The notes: generated by a model not told the origin, from the letters alone. A stretch of 64,000 bases of DNA from Hyphomicrobiales bacterium (GCA_900473415.1 UCLR01000006.1:144557-208556), one strand, 5' to 3'. Positions 8,953-19,298 are shown, counted from the first letter of the stretch. Numbers and translations are program-made.

Positions 8953-9075
8953 CTGTCATTCCGGGGCACGGCGCAGCCGTGAACCCGGATTCCACGACGG
9001 GACGCGACCCTTGCCGCGCGCTCGCCCGGTCGTGGGTTCCGGGTTCTTCGCTGGCGCGAAGCCCCGGAATGACAG
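8953..9075. repeat. 123-bp element with 15-bp perfect inverted ends between alr and radA
   Basis: CTGTCATTCCGGGGC (8953-8967) is the exact reverse complement of GCCCCGGAATGACAG (9061-9075). Inside, a GAACCCGGATTCCACGAC arm nearly pairs with an 18-base arm that is identical to positions 4-21. The transcript would fold into one long hairpin. No coding capacity. Confidence 0.85.
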
Positions 9076-9089
9076 TGGGGATGCTCACG

Positions 9090-10220
9090 TCACAAGCCCA
9101 CATACCGGCGCGCATGGCGCCGGCCGAGGCTGGTCAGGATCTCGTAGCCGATGGTCTTGGCCCCGGCGCCGACCGTCTCCAGATCGAGCGCGCCACCGAT
9201 CAGCGTCACGCTCGCGCCACGCCTGGCGGAGCCGGCCGGGGCATCGGTTACGTCGATGATGATCAGGTCCATCGAGACCGTGCCCGCGAAGGGACAGGGC
9301 ACGCCCTCCACCAGCGCGGTGCCGCCGGTCGTCGTATCGGTCCAACTGCCGTTGCGCGGATAGCCGTCAGCGTAGCCCATGCAGATCGTCGCGAGCTTGC
9401 GTCGCCCACGCGCCGTCCAGCGACCGTTATAGCCGACCTGCGTGCCGTCCTCGACCTCGCGCACCTGCAGGATGCGCGCCTCGAGCCCTACAACGGGCTT
9501 CATCGGGTTCGGCTTGCCCGGTGTGGGATTGCCCCCATAGAGCGCGTAGCCCGGCCGGGTGAGCTGGTAGGACGGGCAGTCCTTGAGGAAATGGCCCGAG
9601 GAATTCTTGAGCGAGGCCGGAAGCTCGGGCAGCGCCGCGGCGATCTCGGCGAAGGCCGCAATCTGGCGGGCATTGGCCGGATCGGCCTCGTCCTCGGAGG
9701 AGGCGAAATGGCTCATCAGCAGCCCGATCCCGGCCGCCGCGACGGTCCCGCCGCGTTCCCGCGCAAGGTTGAGCCCTTCGCCCGGCCAGAGTCCCAGTCG
9801 GTTCATTGCGGTATCGACATGCAGCGCTGCCGGCCGGACCTTGGCGCCCGTCTGCCGGAAGGACGCCCATTCCAGCAGCTCCTCATGCGAGCCCAGCACC
9901 GGCGAGAGCCCATGCTCGGCATAGGCGCCGGATTGGCCGGGCAGCAGCCCGTTCAGCACATAGATCGTCGCTTCCGGCGCGACCTTGCGGGCGCGGATCC
10001 CTTCGGAGACATGCGCAACGAAGAAGCTCTTACAGCCGGCCTTCGCCAGCGCAGTCGCGGCCGGCTCGATGCCGATGCCGTAGGCGTCCGCCTTGACGAC
10101 CGCCGCGGCCTCCGTGCCAGCGCGCGCGCCCAGTGACCGCCAGTTCGCGACCAGCGCGTCGAGGTCGATGGTCAGTGCCGCGCCATCGGCGCTGGAGTCG
10201 AGCTGGTCTGCAGACATCAT
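9090..10220 (-). CDS. alr: Alanine racemase
   Basis: This PLP enzyme interconverts L- and D-alanine for peptidoglycan. The 376-residue protein has the PLP lysine in VVKADAYG (Lys about 43) and the GYADGYPR motif with the catalytic tyrosine in the C-terminal beta domain. The start is the ATG at 10220, which overlaps the dnaB stop as ATGA; a second ATG follows directly. Order dnaB-alr-radA is conserved in Rhizobiales, and the overlap suggests translational coupling to dnaB. Confidence 0.95.
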   Translation of the reverse strand: MMSADQLDSSADGAALTIDLDALVANWRSLGARAGTEAAAVVKADAYGIGIEPAATALAKAGCKSFFVAHVSEGIRARKVAPEATIYVLNGLLPGQSGAYAEHGLSPVLGSHEELLEWASFRQTGAKVRPAALHVDTAMNRLGLWPGEGLNLARERGGTVAAAGIGLLMSHFASSEDEADPANARQIAAFAEIAAALPELPASLKNSSGHFLKDCPSYQLTRPGYALYGGNPTPGKPNPMKPVVGLEARILQVREVEDGTQVGYNGRWTARGRRKLATICMGYADGYPRNGSWTDTTTGGTALVEGVPCPFAGTVSMDLIIIDVTDAPAGSARRGASVTLIGGALDLETVGAGAKTIGYEILTSLGRRHARRYVGL

Positions 10221-11707
10221 TCGCGGTCCGGGAGACGGAGTTCGTCGGCGCGGTCGGAGAAGCGCGTCACATCGGCATCGAACTGCAGGGCCACGGCGCC
10301 GGTCGGACCGTGACGCTGCTTGCCGATGATCAGCTCGGCGACGCCGTGCGCAGCCTCCATCTCGATCTGCCACTTGTTGTGCTCTTCGGTGCCGGGACGC
10401 GGCTCCTTGCCCTTGAGGTAGTATTCCTCGCGGTAGACGAACATCACCACGTCGGCGTCCTGCTCGATCGAGCCGGATTCGCGCAGGTCGGATAGCTGCG
10501 GGCGCTTGTCGTCTCGGCTCTCGACCTGGCGCGAGAGCTGGGAGAGCGCGATGATCGGGACGTTGAGCTCCTTGGCCAGCGCCTTCAGGCTGGTGGTGAT
10601 CTCGGTCAGCTCCTGCACGCGGTTCTGGCCGCTGCTCTTGGCGGAGCCTGAGAGGAGCTGGAGATAGTCGATGAACAGGACATCGAGCCCCTTCTGGCGC
10701 TTGAGACGCCGGGCGCGTGCCATCAGCTGCGCGATCGAGATGCCGCCGGTCTGGTCGATATAGAGCGGCAGCTTTTCGATCTGGGCCGCGACATCGGTCA
10801 GGCGGGCGAAGTCGCCCTCGGTGATGCGGCCCTGCCTGATCTTGTAGGAGGAGATACTGGACTGCTCGGCGACGATACGGGTCGCGAGCTGGTCGGCCGA
10901 CATTTCGAGCGAGAAGAAGCCGACGATGCCGCCATCGACGCTCTTGATCGAGCCATCCTCCTGGCGCTCCCCGCGCCAGGCCTTGGCGATGTTGAAGGCG
11001 ATGTTGGTGGCGAGCGAGGTCTTGCCCATGGCGGGGCGGCCGGCGAGCACCAACAGGTCCGAGCGCTGCAGGCCGCCCATGCGCTGGTCGACGTCGCGCA
11101 GGCCGGTCGAGATGCCGGAGAGGCCGCCGGCGCGCTGATAGGCGCTTGCCGCCATGTCGATGGCGAGCCTGAGCGCACCGTCGAACTTCTGGAAGCCGCC
11201 CTCGTAGCGGCCCTTTTCCGCCAGCTCGTAGAGCTTGCGCTCGGCCTCCTCGATCTGCTCGCGCGGCGCCATCTCGACCGGCGCGTCATAGGCGACGTTG
11301 ACGAGGTCCTCGCCGACGCCGATGAGCTGCCGGCGCACGGCGAGGTCGTAGATCGTGCGGCCGTAGTCGCCCGCGTTGATGACGGTCGTCGCCTCGGCTG
11401 CGAGGCGCGCGAGATACTGGCTCGGCGTGATCTCGCCGAGGTCGAGGTCGTTGACGAAGGTCTTGAGCGTGATCGGCGTGGCGATCTTGCCGGCCCGGAT
11501 CATGCTGCTCACCAGCTCGAAGAAGCGCTGGTGGATCGGCTCGAAGAAGTGGTCCGGCAGCAGGAAGTCCGAGACGCGGTAGAAGGCGTCGTTGTTGACC
11601 AGGATCGCGCCCAGCAGCGCCTGCTCAGCCTCGATGTTGTGAGGCTGGACGCGGAATTCTTCCTCGCGTTTGTCGAGGCGGGCGACGAGAGCTGTAGCGG
11701 TGGCCAT
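10217..11707 (-). CDS. dnaB: Replicative DNA helicase DnaB
   Basis: DnaB is the hexameric 5'-3' helicase of the replication fork. The 496-residue protein has the N-terminal primase-interaction domain (QPHNIEAEQALLGAIL) and the RecA-like domain with Walker A GRPAMGKTS, Walker B LDVLFIDYLQLL and the SQLSRQVE motif; no intein. I chose the ATG at 11707, preceded by GAAGG, over an upstream reading from 11794. A terminator for rplI lies upstream, so dnaB has its own promoter, and a perfect GAAC-N7-GAAC box (11746-11760) lies 39-53 bases before the start. Its stop overlaps the alr start. Confidence 0.97.
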   Translation of the reverse strand: MATATALVARLDKREEEFRVQPHNIEAEQALLGAILVNNDAFYRVSDFLLPDHFFEPIHQRFFELVSSMIRAGKIATPITLKTFVNDLDLGEITPSQYLARLAAEATTVINAGDYGRTIYDLAVRRQLIGVGEDLVNVAYDAPVEMAPREQIEEAERKLYELAEKGRYEGGFQKFDGALRLAIDMAASAYQRAGGLSGISTGLRDVDQRMGGLQRSDLLVLAGRPAMGKTSLATNIAFNIAKAWRGERQEDGSIKSVDGGIVGFFSLEMSADQLATRIVAEQSSISSYKIRQGRITEGDFARLTDVAAQIEKLPLYIDQTGGISIAQLMARARRLKRQKGLDVLFIDYLQLLSGSAKSSGQNRVQELTEITTSLKALAKELNVPIIALSQLSRQVESRDDKRPQLSDLRESGSIEQDADVVMFVYREEYYLKGKEPRPGTEEHNKWQIEMEAAHGVAELIIGKQRHGPTGAVALQFDADVTRFSDRADELRLPDRE

Positions 11708-11745
11708 GACCTTCGTTACGGCAGAATCGCAAGCGGGTGGAACGT

Positions 11746-11760
11746 GAACAGATCGAGAAC
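11746..11760 (-). promoter_or_regulatory. Perfect GAAC-N7-GAAC (LexA/SOS-type) box upstream of dnaB
   Basis: Plus-strand GAAC at 11746-11749, seven bases, GAAC at 11757-11760; on the dnaB strand it reads TGTTCTCGATCTGTTC. This is the exact LexA consensus of alphaproteobacteria. It lies between the rplI terminator and the dnaB start, close to where transcription should begin. A third GAAC at 11740-11743 is out of register. Promoter hexamers are not clear. Confidence 0.5.
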
Positions 11761-11806
11761 AGTACAAATAGCGCCAGCTGTTACCGATGTCCACAATCCA
11801 GACGTG

Positions 11807-11837
11807 AAAAAGGGCGCCGTGTTGCCACGGCGCCCTT
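11807..11837 (-). terminator. Rho-independent terminator after rplI
   Basis: A 10-bp stem GGGCGCCGTG (11812-11821) pairs with 11826-11835 around TTGC, and on the minus strand it is followed by TTTTT. It ends the rpsF-rpsR-DUF2232-rplI transcript. Confidence 0.85.
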
Positions 11838-11861
11838 GACTCAGTTTGCGAGCGATAAGGC

Positions 11862-12425
11862 TCAGCGTTCGTCGTCGCCGGCCTCGGCCAGCGCCGCGCC
11901 GACCTCGAGGCCGAGATCGTCGAGATCGAACTCCTCGCGGGCCGTGACGTTCTCGCCGGCGGCCTGGCGGTCGGCTTCTTCGGCCGAACGGGCGACGTTG
12001 GCGGTCACCGTGACGGCGACTTCCGGATGCAGCACGACCGGGACGGTGTGCAGGCCGAGCGTCTTGATCGGGGTGTTCAGCGTCACCTGGTTGCGGGCGA
12101 CCTTGAAGCCCTCGGCGGAGAGCGCCTCGGCGATGTCACGGGTCGAGACCGAGCCGTAGAGCACGCCCGACTCGCCCGACTGGCGCAGGATCACGACGGT
12201 CTGGCCGTTGAGGCGCTCGGCGATCGCGTCGGCCTCGGACTTGAGCTCGAGGTTGCGGGTCTCGAGCTCGAGCTTCTGGCTCTCGAAGCGCTTCTTGTTC
12301 TCCTCGGTGGCGCGCAGCGCCTTGCCGCGGGCGAGCAGGTAGTTGCGGCCGAAGCCGTCGCGCACCTTCACGATTTCGCCCATCTGGCCGAGCTTGGCGA
12401 CGCGTTCGAGCAGGATCACTTCCAT
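11862..12425 (-). CDS. rplI: 50S ribosomal protein L9
   Basis: L9 binds 23S rRNA near the L1 stalk. The 187-residue protein begins [21 protein letters not shown], the conserved N-terminal domain with its rRNA contacts, followed by the long helix (residues 40-75) and C-terminal domain, then an acidic extension of about 35 residues typical of rhizobial L9. A GGAG Shine-Dalgarno precedes the ATG at 12425. It is the last gene of the rpsF-rpsR-DUF2232-rplI cluster and has a strong terminator. Confidence 0.97.
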   Translation of the reverse strand: MEVILLERVAKLGQMGEIVKVRDGFGRNYLLARGKALRATEENKKRFESQKLELETRNLELKSEADAIAERLNGQTVVILRQSGESGVLYGSVSTRDIAEALSAEGFKVARNQVTLNTPIKTLGLHTVPVVLHPEVAVTVTANVARSAEEADRQAAGENVTAREEFDLDDLGLEVGAALAEAGDDER

Positions 12426-12458
12426 GGTTCTTCTCCTTGAGAGTCTTGTATGCGGGTT

Positions 12459-13406
12459 TCAGGATTGGGTAGGCGGAGGCGGCAGCGCAGCCCGCTTGCG
12501 CAGGCCGAGAGCTGTGTCGATCAGGCCGACGAGCGCGAGCAGCGGCGTCAGCACGGCCTGCATCACGACGAGCGCGACATAGACCGAGATCAGCATCGGC
12601 AGCCGCCAGGGGCGGCCGCGCGACAGGTCGTGCAGCAGGCAGAGCCCACTGAACATGAAGGCGGCGAACAGGGCGCCGACGAACGCCATCGCGGCGAGGC
12701 CGACGAAGCCGCCGACGACCGCGATCACGCCGGCGGCGACGAGCAGCAGCAGCGCCCGGCGCGGCAGGGTGGTCGAGGGAATGAACGGCCAGGGCCGCGG
12801 CAGCCGGTCTGAGAGCTTCACGGCGCGCGCCGCGAGCCAGAGATTGGCAGTGATGGTGGTGACGAAGGAGGCGCCGATGCCGAGTGGCACGGCCGGCGCC
12901 AGGTCCTGCGCGAACTCCTTGAGATCGACCCCCGCCGGCAGCGCGATCAGCCTTGCGCGTACCATCTCGTTCAGCAGGTTCTCGATCATCCGCGAGATCA
13001 CCATGCGATAGGCGTCGTAGTCGGTGGTCATCACCAGCGCGCTGCCGACGGTGGCGAGCGCTGCGGTGGCGGCGATCCAGAGCAGGAGATTGCCGAGCGG
13101 ATACCACTCCACCGCGCCATTGCCGTCGCCGCGCGCGAGCAGGGCGAGATAGGCGATCCACCAGGCCGGCAGGCCGATGATCAGCGCAAAGGCGATGCCG
13201 CCCGAGGGCGAGAGCGCGAACGCGACGGCGAGCGCCCCGGCGATGGTGGCGACGAGCCCGGAACGGTGGTTCCAGCCGAGGGAAGCGATGAAGATCGGGA
13301 GGGGGGCGGCCGAATACAGCAGCGCAGCCAGCGATGATCCAGTGATCACCACCGCAAAGAGAAGGGCCGAAACGAGGCCCGCGCCGATGCCGACAATCGG
13401 AATCAT
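12459..13406 (-). CDS. DUF2232 domain membrane protein
   Basis: This 315-residue protein has eight or so hydrophobic helices covering nearly its whole length and ends in a polar Pro-rich tail (PPPPTQS). It matches the DUF2232 (YybS-like) membrane proteins that lie between rpsR and rplI in Rhizobiales. Function is unknown; the position inside a ribosomal-protein cluster is conserved but does not prove a ribosomal role. Helices alternate with short basic loops, which fits an inner-membrane protein. Confidence 0.88.
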   Translation of the reverse strand: MIPIVGIGAGLVSALLFAVVITGSSLAALLYSAAPLPIFIASLGWNHRSGLVATIAGALAVAFALSPSGGIAFALIIGLPAWWIAYLALLARGDGNGAVEWYPLGNLLLWIAATAALATVGSALVMTTDYDAYRMVISRMIENLLNEMVRARLIALPAGVDLKEFAQDLAPAVPLGIGASFVTTITANLWLAARAVKLSDRLPRPWPFIPSTTLPRRALLLLVAAGVIAVVGGFVGLAAMAFVGALFAAFMFSGLCLLHDLSRGRPWRLPMLISVYVALVVMQAVLTPLLALVGLIDTALGLRKRAALPPPPTQS

Positions 13407-13529
13407 GGTCCGTCCTGCTGTCCCGCTGCTCGCTGGCTGGCTGGCCCGGCAGGGTGAGAGGCTCTTCGCCTCAACGAACCCGGAGGAATCTCACCGCCGG
13501 GCGACTAATGGTTCAACTTGAAAACGAAG

Positions 13530-13554
13530 CCGGAGGTGCCTGAGGCACCTCCGG
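13530..13554 (-). terminator. Hairpin after rpsR
   Basis: A perfect 11-bp stem CCGGAGGTGCC (13530-13540) with a TGA loop pairs with 13544-13554. On the minus strand it is followed by CTTCGTTTTC, a modest T-tract. It may terminate or attenuate rpsF-rpsR ahead of the DUF2232 gene. Confidence 0.55.
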
Positions 13555-13570
13555 AAACAGACTCACCCAC

Positions 13571-13816
13571 TCAGCGGATGACGTAGGGCAGCAGGCCGAG
13601 GAAGCGGGCGCGCTTGATCGCCTGGGCGAGCTCGCGCTGCTTCTTGGCGGAAACCGCCGTGATGCGGGACGGGACGATCTTGCCGCGCTCGGAGATGTAG
13701 CGCGAGAGCAGACGGACGTCCTTGTAGTCGATCTTCGGGGCGCCTTCGCCCGAGAACGGGCAGGACTTGCGGCGGCGGAAGAAGGGGCGACGGGCGCCAG
13801 CGGATGCAGTCGACAT
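13571..13816 (-). CDS. rpsR: 30S ribosomal protein S18
   Basis: S18 forms a heterodimer with S6 on the 30S platform. The 81-residue protein has the full family length, the basic N-terminus ([15 protein letters not shown]), and the conserved core [19 protein letters not shown] and C-terminal [12 protein letters not shown]. It starts 2 bases after the rpsF stop, so the two are surely co-transcribed and probably translationally coupled. Confidence 0.98.
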   Translation of the reverse strand: MSTASAGARRPFFRRRKSCPFSGEGAPKIDYKDVRLLSRYISERGKIVPSRITAVSAKKQRELAQAIKRARFLGLLPYVIR

Positions 13817-13818
13817 TC

Positions 13819-14253
13819 TCAGGCCTCCGCTTCGGCGGTTTCGGTGGCGGCTTCATCATCGCGACGCGGACGGTCGCGGCGCGGGCCACGCTCGAAACGG
13901 TCGCCACCACGCTCGGGACGATCTTCGCGATCACGCTTCTGGAGCATGGCCGACTGACCTTCCTCGAGCTCCTCGACGCGGACGGTCAGGAAGCGCAGGA
14001 TGTCCTCGTTGATGCGCATCTGGCGCTCCATCTCCAGCACGGCGGCGGAGGGAGCCTCGATGTTCAGCAGCGTGTAGTGCGCCTTGCGGTTCTTCTTGAT
14101 GCGGTAGCCGAGGGACTTCACGCCCCAGTACTCGACCTTGCGGATGGCGCCGCCATTCGCCTCGATCACGCCCTTGAACTGCTCGACAAGAGCTTCGACC
14201 TGCTGCGCGCTGACATCCTGCCGCGCGAGCAGCACATGCTCGTACAATGCCAT
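13819..14253 (-). CDS. rpsF: 30S ribosomal protein S6
   Basis: S6 binds S18 and the central domain of 16S rRNA. The 144-residue protein starts [13 protein letters not shown] at the ATG at 14253, preceded by GGAAGG; an earlier in-frame codon at 14274 is not needed. The ferredoxin-like core spans residues 1-100 and is followed by a long charged tail (Arg/Asp/Glu-rich) seen in rhizobial S6. It heads the rpsF-rpsR-DUF2232-rplI cluster on the minus strand. Confidence 0.97.
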   Translation of the reverse strand: MALYEHVLLARQDVSAQQVEALVEQFKGVIEANGGAIRKVEYWGVKSLGYRIKKNRKAHYTLLNIEAPSAAVLEMERQMRINEDILRFLTVRVEELEEGQSAMLQKRDREDRPERGGDRFERGPRRDRPRRDDEAATETAEAEA

Positions 14254-14595
14254 GAGTGGCCTTCCTTGTTTCACCCTGCTTCGCCCGGCGCGGAGCCCTT
14301 CGAGCCCTGGATAAGGCCCGACAGGATTTCATCGAAGGCGGAGACACGGGATGACGACTCCATCGGAGTCTGCGCGACCTCCGTGAAGGCACGCGCCATC
14401 CGTTCAGCCTCCGGCCGAACAAGCAGGAGGCGGTCGTTACAGGTTTCGAGGCTCGATAGCAACCGGAATCTGGCACGAGGCACGGGGTGGCTCCGGATTC
14501 ACGGCGATGTACTGCAGCTCGTGACAGAATCGCAAGATCGGTCGAGCGTGTCCTGCCTGCCTGCGTCTAGCTGGTGCCGCCACGGAGGAGGGACG
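14254..14595. other. Divergent region between rpsF and the AraC-type regulator
   Basis: These 342 bases hold the start regions of both genes. I see a small hairpin (GACTCC-ATC-GGAGTC at 14356-14370) that could be part of the rpsF leader, but no confident promoter. A 70-codon minus-strand frame ending at 14271 has no supporting features and is not called. Confidence 0.4.
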
Positions 14596-15477
14596 ATGAA
14601 GGCGGCGCTTGAAACCTATCAGGCCCGGATGCGGCGGGTGCTGGACTATATTGACCGGCACCTCGACGGTGATCTGGACCTGGAAGCGGTGAGCGGCGTT
14701 GCAGCCTTCTCGAAGTTTCATTTCCACCGGCAGTTCACGGCGACCTTCGGATTGTCCGTGCATCGCTATGTCCAGCTTGCCCGCATGAAGCGCGCTTCGC
14801 ACCGGCTGGCCTACATGCGCACTCACCGCGTCACGGATATAGCGATGGATGCCGGTTACGATGCGCCGGATGCCTTCGCCCGTGCCTTTCGGCAACGGTT
14901 CGGGCAATCGCCTTCGTCGTTCCGGAAATCTCCCGACTGGGAGCCGTGGCTTGCGGCCTTCGGGCCTCTCGACAATGCGAGGAGCAAGCTCATGCAGAAG
15001 ATTTTTACCGCCGAAGACGTGACGATTCGCGATGTGCCCACCACGCCGGTGGCGATCATGGAGCATCGAGGCGACCCGGCGACGCTCGGCGCCACCATCC
15101 AGCGTTTCATAGCGTGGCGCCGGGCAGCGGGCCTGCACCCAAAGACAAGTCCGACCTTCAATGTCTGGCGTTCCGAGCGGCGGCCGGCGTCGCCCGGCGA
15201 TTATAGCGTGGACCTTTGTGTCGGGACCGATCGACCGATCGACGCAAATGGCGAGCGGATCAAGGCCGGCGAGATCCCCGGCGGACGCTGTGCGGTGCTG
15301 CGCGTCGTCGGTAACACCGACAATCTGGAGCCCGCCGCGCTTTACTTATATCGCGACTGGCTTCCCGCCAGCGGCGAGGAAGCGCGCGACTTCCCGATCT
15401 ATTGCCAGCGGCTGAGTTTCTTCCCGGAAGTGCCGGAGCATGAGACGGTGGCGGAAGTGTTTTTGCCGCTGAAATAG
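14596..15477 (+). CDS. AraC family regulator with GyrI-like ligand domain
   Basis: The 293-residue protein has an N-terminal AraC/XylS two-helix-turn-helix domain (residues about 8-110; motifs FSKFHFHRQFTATFG and VTDIAMDAGYDAPDAFARAFRQRFGQSPSSFR) joined to a C-terminal GyrI-like effector-binding domain (about 140-293), the Rob/SoxS-like layout of multidrug-responsive activators. I chose the ATG at 14596 because a strong GGAGGAGG Shine-Dalgarno lies 8 bases upstream; the longer open frame is a shadow of rpsF. Target genes are unknown: neighbours are ribosomal and fatty-acid genes, so no obvious local target. Confidence 0.88.
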   Translation: MKAALETYQARMRRVLDYIDRHLDGDLDLEAVSGVAAFSKFHFHRQFTATFGLSVHRYVQLARMKRASHRLAYMRTHRVTDIAMDAGYDAPDAFARAFRQRFGQSPSSFRKSPDWEPWLAAFGPLDNARSKLMQKIFTAEDVTIRDVPTTPVAIMEHRGDPATLGATIQRFIAWRRAAGLHPKTSPTFNVWRSERRPASPGDYSVDLCVGTDRPIDANGERIKAGEIPGGRCAVLRVVGNTDNLEPAALYLYRDWLPASGEEARDFPIYCQRLSFFPEVPEHETVAEVFLPLK

Positions 15478-15739
15478 CGCCCTCTGACGGCAGCCTGTCC
15501 TTTCCGATCGCCAGAAGCCGACAGGCGCCACCCGTTCGGTCTCGGTCTTTATGGCTTTGCGACCTAAGACGATGCCCCGCAGCAAATTCATCGGCATGCG
15601 GTGATGAGCGCCCACGACATGCTTGGTGAGTTTGCTGCCTAATACAGGAAAACTCCCGCACGGCGCTTGACTTGGGGGGCAAACCGTTGCGACAGCCCCG
15701 TCATATAGCATCGGTTGCAGAGAACGAGGCGTTCCGCAG

Positions 15740-16684
15740 ATGACCACAGCCTTCATCTTTCCGGGCCAGGGCTCCCAGGCGGTCGGCATGGGCAAGAGTC
15801 TGGCCGAATCCTTCCCGGTCGCCAGGGCGGTGTTCGACGAGGTCGATGCAGCGCTTTCGCAGAAGCTCTCGAGCCTGATGTGGGACGGCCCCATCGAGGA
15901 GCTGACCCTGACCGCGAATGCGCAGCCCGCGTTGATGGCCGTCAGCCTCGCCGTGGTCCGTGTCCTGGAGAGTGAGGCCGGCCTCGACCTCAAGCGTGAC
16001 GCTGCCTTCGTCGCCGGCCATTCGCTCGGCGAATATTCGGCGCTCGCCGCCGCCGGCACCTTCTCCGTCACGGACGCCGCCCGTCTGCTGCGCATCCGCG
16101 GCGACGCCATGCAGAAGGCCGTCCCGGCAGGCTTGGGTGCCATGGCAGCGCTGCTCGGCGCCGAGCTCGATCTTGCCCGCGAGATCGCGACCGCCGCCGC
16201 ACAGGGCGAGGTCTGCGAGGCTGCCAACGACAATGGCGGCGGCCAGGTCGTGCTCTCCGGCGCCAAGGCTGCGATCGAGCGCGCCATCGCGCTCGCTGGC
16301 GAGCGCGGCGTCAAGCGCGCCATGCTGCTGCCGGTCTCCGCACCCTTCCATTGCGCGCTGATGCAGCCGGCCGCCGACGCGATGCGCGAGGCTCTGACCA
16401 AGGTCGCCATGAAGGCCCCAGTGGTGCCGGTCGTCGCCAATGTCGGCGCAGCCCCGCTCAGCGATCCGGATGCGATCCGCGATTCGCTCGTCGCACAGGT
16501 GACAGGTACGGTGCGCTGGCGCGAGTGCGTGCAGGCAATGGCTGCGGCCGGCGTCACGGATTTCGTCGAGGCGGGCAGCGGCAAGGTTCTCGCCGGGCTG
16601 GTCAAGCGCATCGTCGCCGGCTCGGCGCCGGTCTCGATCGGCACGGCCGACGACATCGCCGCCTATAAGGCCCGCAACGGATAA
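15740..16684 (+). CDS. fabD: Malonyl-CoA:ACP transacylase FabD
   Basis: FabD loads malonyl onto acyl carrier protein for fatty-acid elongation. The 314-residue protein has the GQGSQ motif at residues 10-14, the nucleophile serine in GHSLGEYSA (near residue 94), and the conserved His near residue 205 in SAPFHCALM. It starts a cluster fabD-fabG-acpP-fabF on the plus strand. The 262-base upstream region carries a TTGACT about 70 bases before the ATG that may be a -35, but no clear -10. Confidence 0.97.
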   Translation: MTTAFIFPGQGSQAVGMGKSLAESFPVARAVFDEVDAALSQKLSSLMWDGPIEELTLTANAQPALMAVSLAVVRVLESEAGLDLKRDAAFVAGHSLGEYSALAAAGTFSVTDAARLLRIRGDAMQKAVPAGLGAMAALLGAELDLAREIATAAAQGEVCEAANDNGGGQVVLSGAKAAIERAIALAGERGVKRAMLLPVSAPFHCALMQPAADAMREALTKVAMKAPVVPVVANVGAAPLSDPDAIRDSLVAQVTGTVRWRECVQAMAAAGVTDFVEAGSGKVLAGLVKRIVAGSAPVSIGTADDIAAYKARNG

Positions 16685-16738
16685 GAGCACGGTCCCAGAA
16701 GGGGCCGGACGGCAGGACGCCGAACAAAGGGAGCGAAC

Positions 16739-17476
16739 ATGTTTGATCTGACCGGCCGCAAGGCCCTGGTCACCGGCGCGACCGGTGGTCTCGGCGGAGC
16801 TATCGCACGGACCCTCCACGCCCAGGGCGCGAGCGTTGCGATCTCTGGCACCCGCGCGGAGGCGCTGGAAGCTCTCGCCGCCGAGCTCGGCGAGCGTGTC
16901 GTAGTGGCGCCCTGCAATCTCGCCGATAAGGATTCAGTGGAGGCGCTGGTGCCGACAGCCGAAGAGAAGCTCGGCGGGCTGGACATTCTCGTCAACAATG
17001 CCGGCATCACGCGCGACAACCTGTTCCTGCGCCTCAAGGACGAGGATTGGGACAATGTGCTGGCGGTCAACCTGACGGCGGCCTTCCGCCTCTCGCGCGC
17101 CGCCGTGAAGTCGATGATGCGCAGACGCTATGGCCGCATCGTCGCGATCGGCTCCGTCGTCGGCACGACGGGCAATGCCGGGCAGGGCAACTACGCCGCT
17201 GCCAAAGCCGGCCTGATCGGCATGTCGAAGGCGCTCGCGGCGGAGGTCGCCAGCCGCAACATCACGGTCAATGTCGTGGCTCCCGGCTTCATCGAGTCGC
17301 CGATGACCCAGGCGCTGAACGAGAAGCAACGCGAGGGCATTCTCGCCGATGTTCCGATGGGCCGCCTGGGCGCGGGAGCGGACATCGCTGCCGCGGTCGC
17401 CTATCTCGCCAGCGAAGAAGCCGGCTATGTCACCGGCCAAACGCTGCACATCAACGGCGGAATGGCAATGATTTAG
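16739..17476 (+). CDS. fabG: 3-oxoacyl-ACP reductase FabG
   Basis: FabG performs the NADPH-dependent reduction of beta-ketoacyl-ACP. The 245-residue SDR has TGATGGLGG at residues 13-21, NNAG near 87, a catalytic Ser near 139 and YAAAK near 152. A GGGAG Shine-Dalgarno precedes the ATG. Fifty-four bases separate it from fabD, and 258 bases from acpP, so acpP probably has its own promoter. Confidence 0.97.
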   Translation: MFDLTGRKALVTGATGGLGGAIARTLHAQGASVAISGTRAEALEALAAELGERVVVAPCNLADKDSVEALVPTAEEKLGGLDILVNNAGITRDNLFLRLKDEDWDNVLAVNLTAAFRLSRAAVKSMMRRRYGRIVAIGSVVGTTGNAGQGNYAAAKAGLIGMSKALAAEVASRNITVNVVAPGFIESPMTQALNEKQREGILADVPMGRLGAGADIAAAVAYLASEEAGYVTGQTLHINGGMAMI

Positions 17477-17734
17477 ACGTATTAACGCAGTTTCTGGAAG
17501 GTTTTTGATAAGTACGGGGCGCTCTCGCCAGCCTCGTAAGCATATGTTAACTAGCGCCGTCGCGCTGCCATGCTGCAGGCCGGGGGACTTGACGAAACCC
17601 CGGTTGTTGCGTTTGTGCAGGCTTCGAGCTTTCCGGATCGCGGACATCGACACGATGGCGTGGCGGCTCGGAATAAAAGTCCATAATGCGCGTCGCACTC
17701 TGCGATGCGTTTTCAGTTTCTAAGGAAGAGACTC

Positions 17735-17971
17735 ATGAGCGATGTCGCCGAGCGCGTGAAGAAGATCGTGGTCGAGCACCTCGGCGTCGAGCCCGAGAAG
17801 GTCGTCGACGGCGCCAACTTCATCGAGGACCTGGGTGCGGACAGCCTCGACACCGTCGAGCTCGTGATGGCCTTCGAGGAAGAGTTCGGCGTCGAGATCC
17901 CGGATGATGCGGCCGAGACGATCGTGACGGTCGGCGATGCCGTGAAGTTCCTCTCGTCCAAGAGCGCCTGA
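17735..17971 (+). CDS. acpP: Acyl carrier protein
   Basis: The 78-residue carrier protein has the phosphopantetheine serine in the DSLDTVE motif (about residue 37) and the acidic helix II typical of AcpP. The start is the ATG at 17735 ([10 protein letters not shown]), preceded by AAGGAAGAG; a frame opening at 17705 adds ten residues with no support. It lies between fabG and fabF as in most proteobacteria. Confidence 0.97.
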   Translation: MSDVAERVKKIVVEHLGVEPEKVVDGANFIEDLGADSLDTVELVMAFEEEFGVEIPDDAAETIVTVGDAVKFLSSKSA

Positions 17972-18026
17972 TCGGCCCCACGGGCTGATCGACGCATAAA
18001 GCGCCATGGCTTCTCGTAGTTATACG

Positions 18027-19298
<1,272 letters not shown>

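Noticed and set aside
7542..10136. 864-codon plus-strand frame over radA and alr
   Set aside because: Antisense shadow of two well-supported genes, crossing the repeat between them.
14271..14483. 70-codon minus-strand frame just upstream of rpsF
   Set aside because: No clear Shine-Dalgarno, no recognisable domain, and it occupies the region expected to hold the rpsF promoter and leader. It could be real but nothing supports it.
13804..14595. Upstream extension of the AraC-type regulator over rpsF
   Set aside because: The frame is open by chance antisense to rpsF; the ATG at 14596 with GGAGGAGG is the better start.
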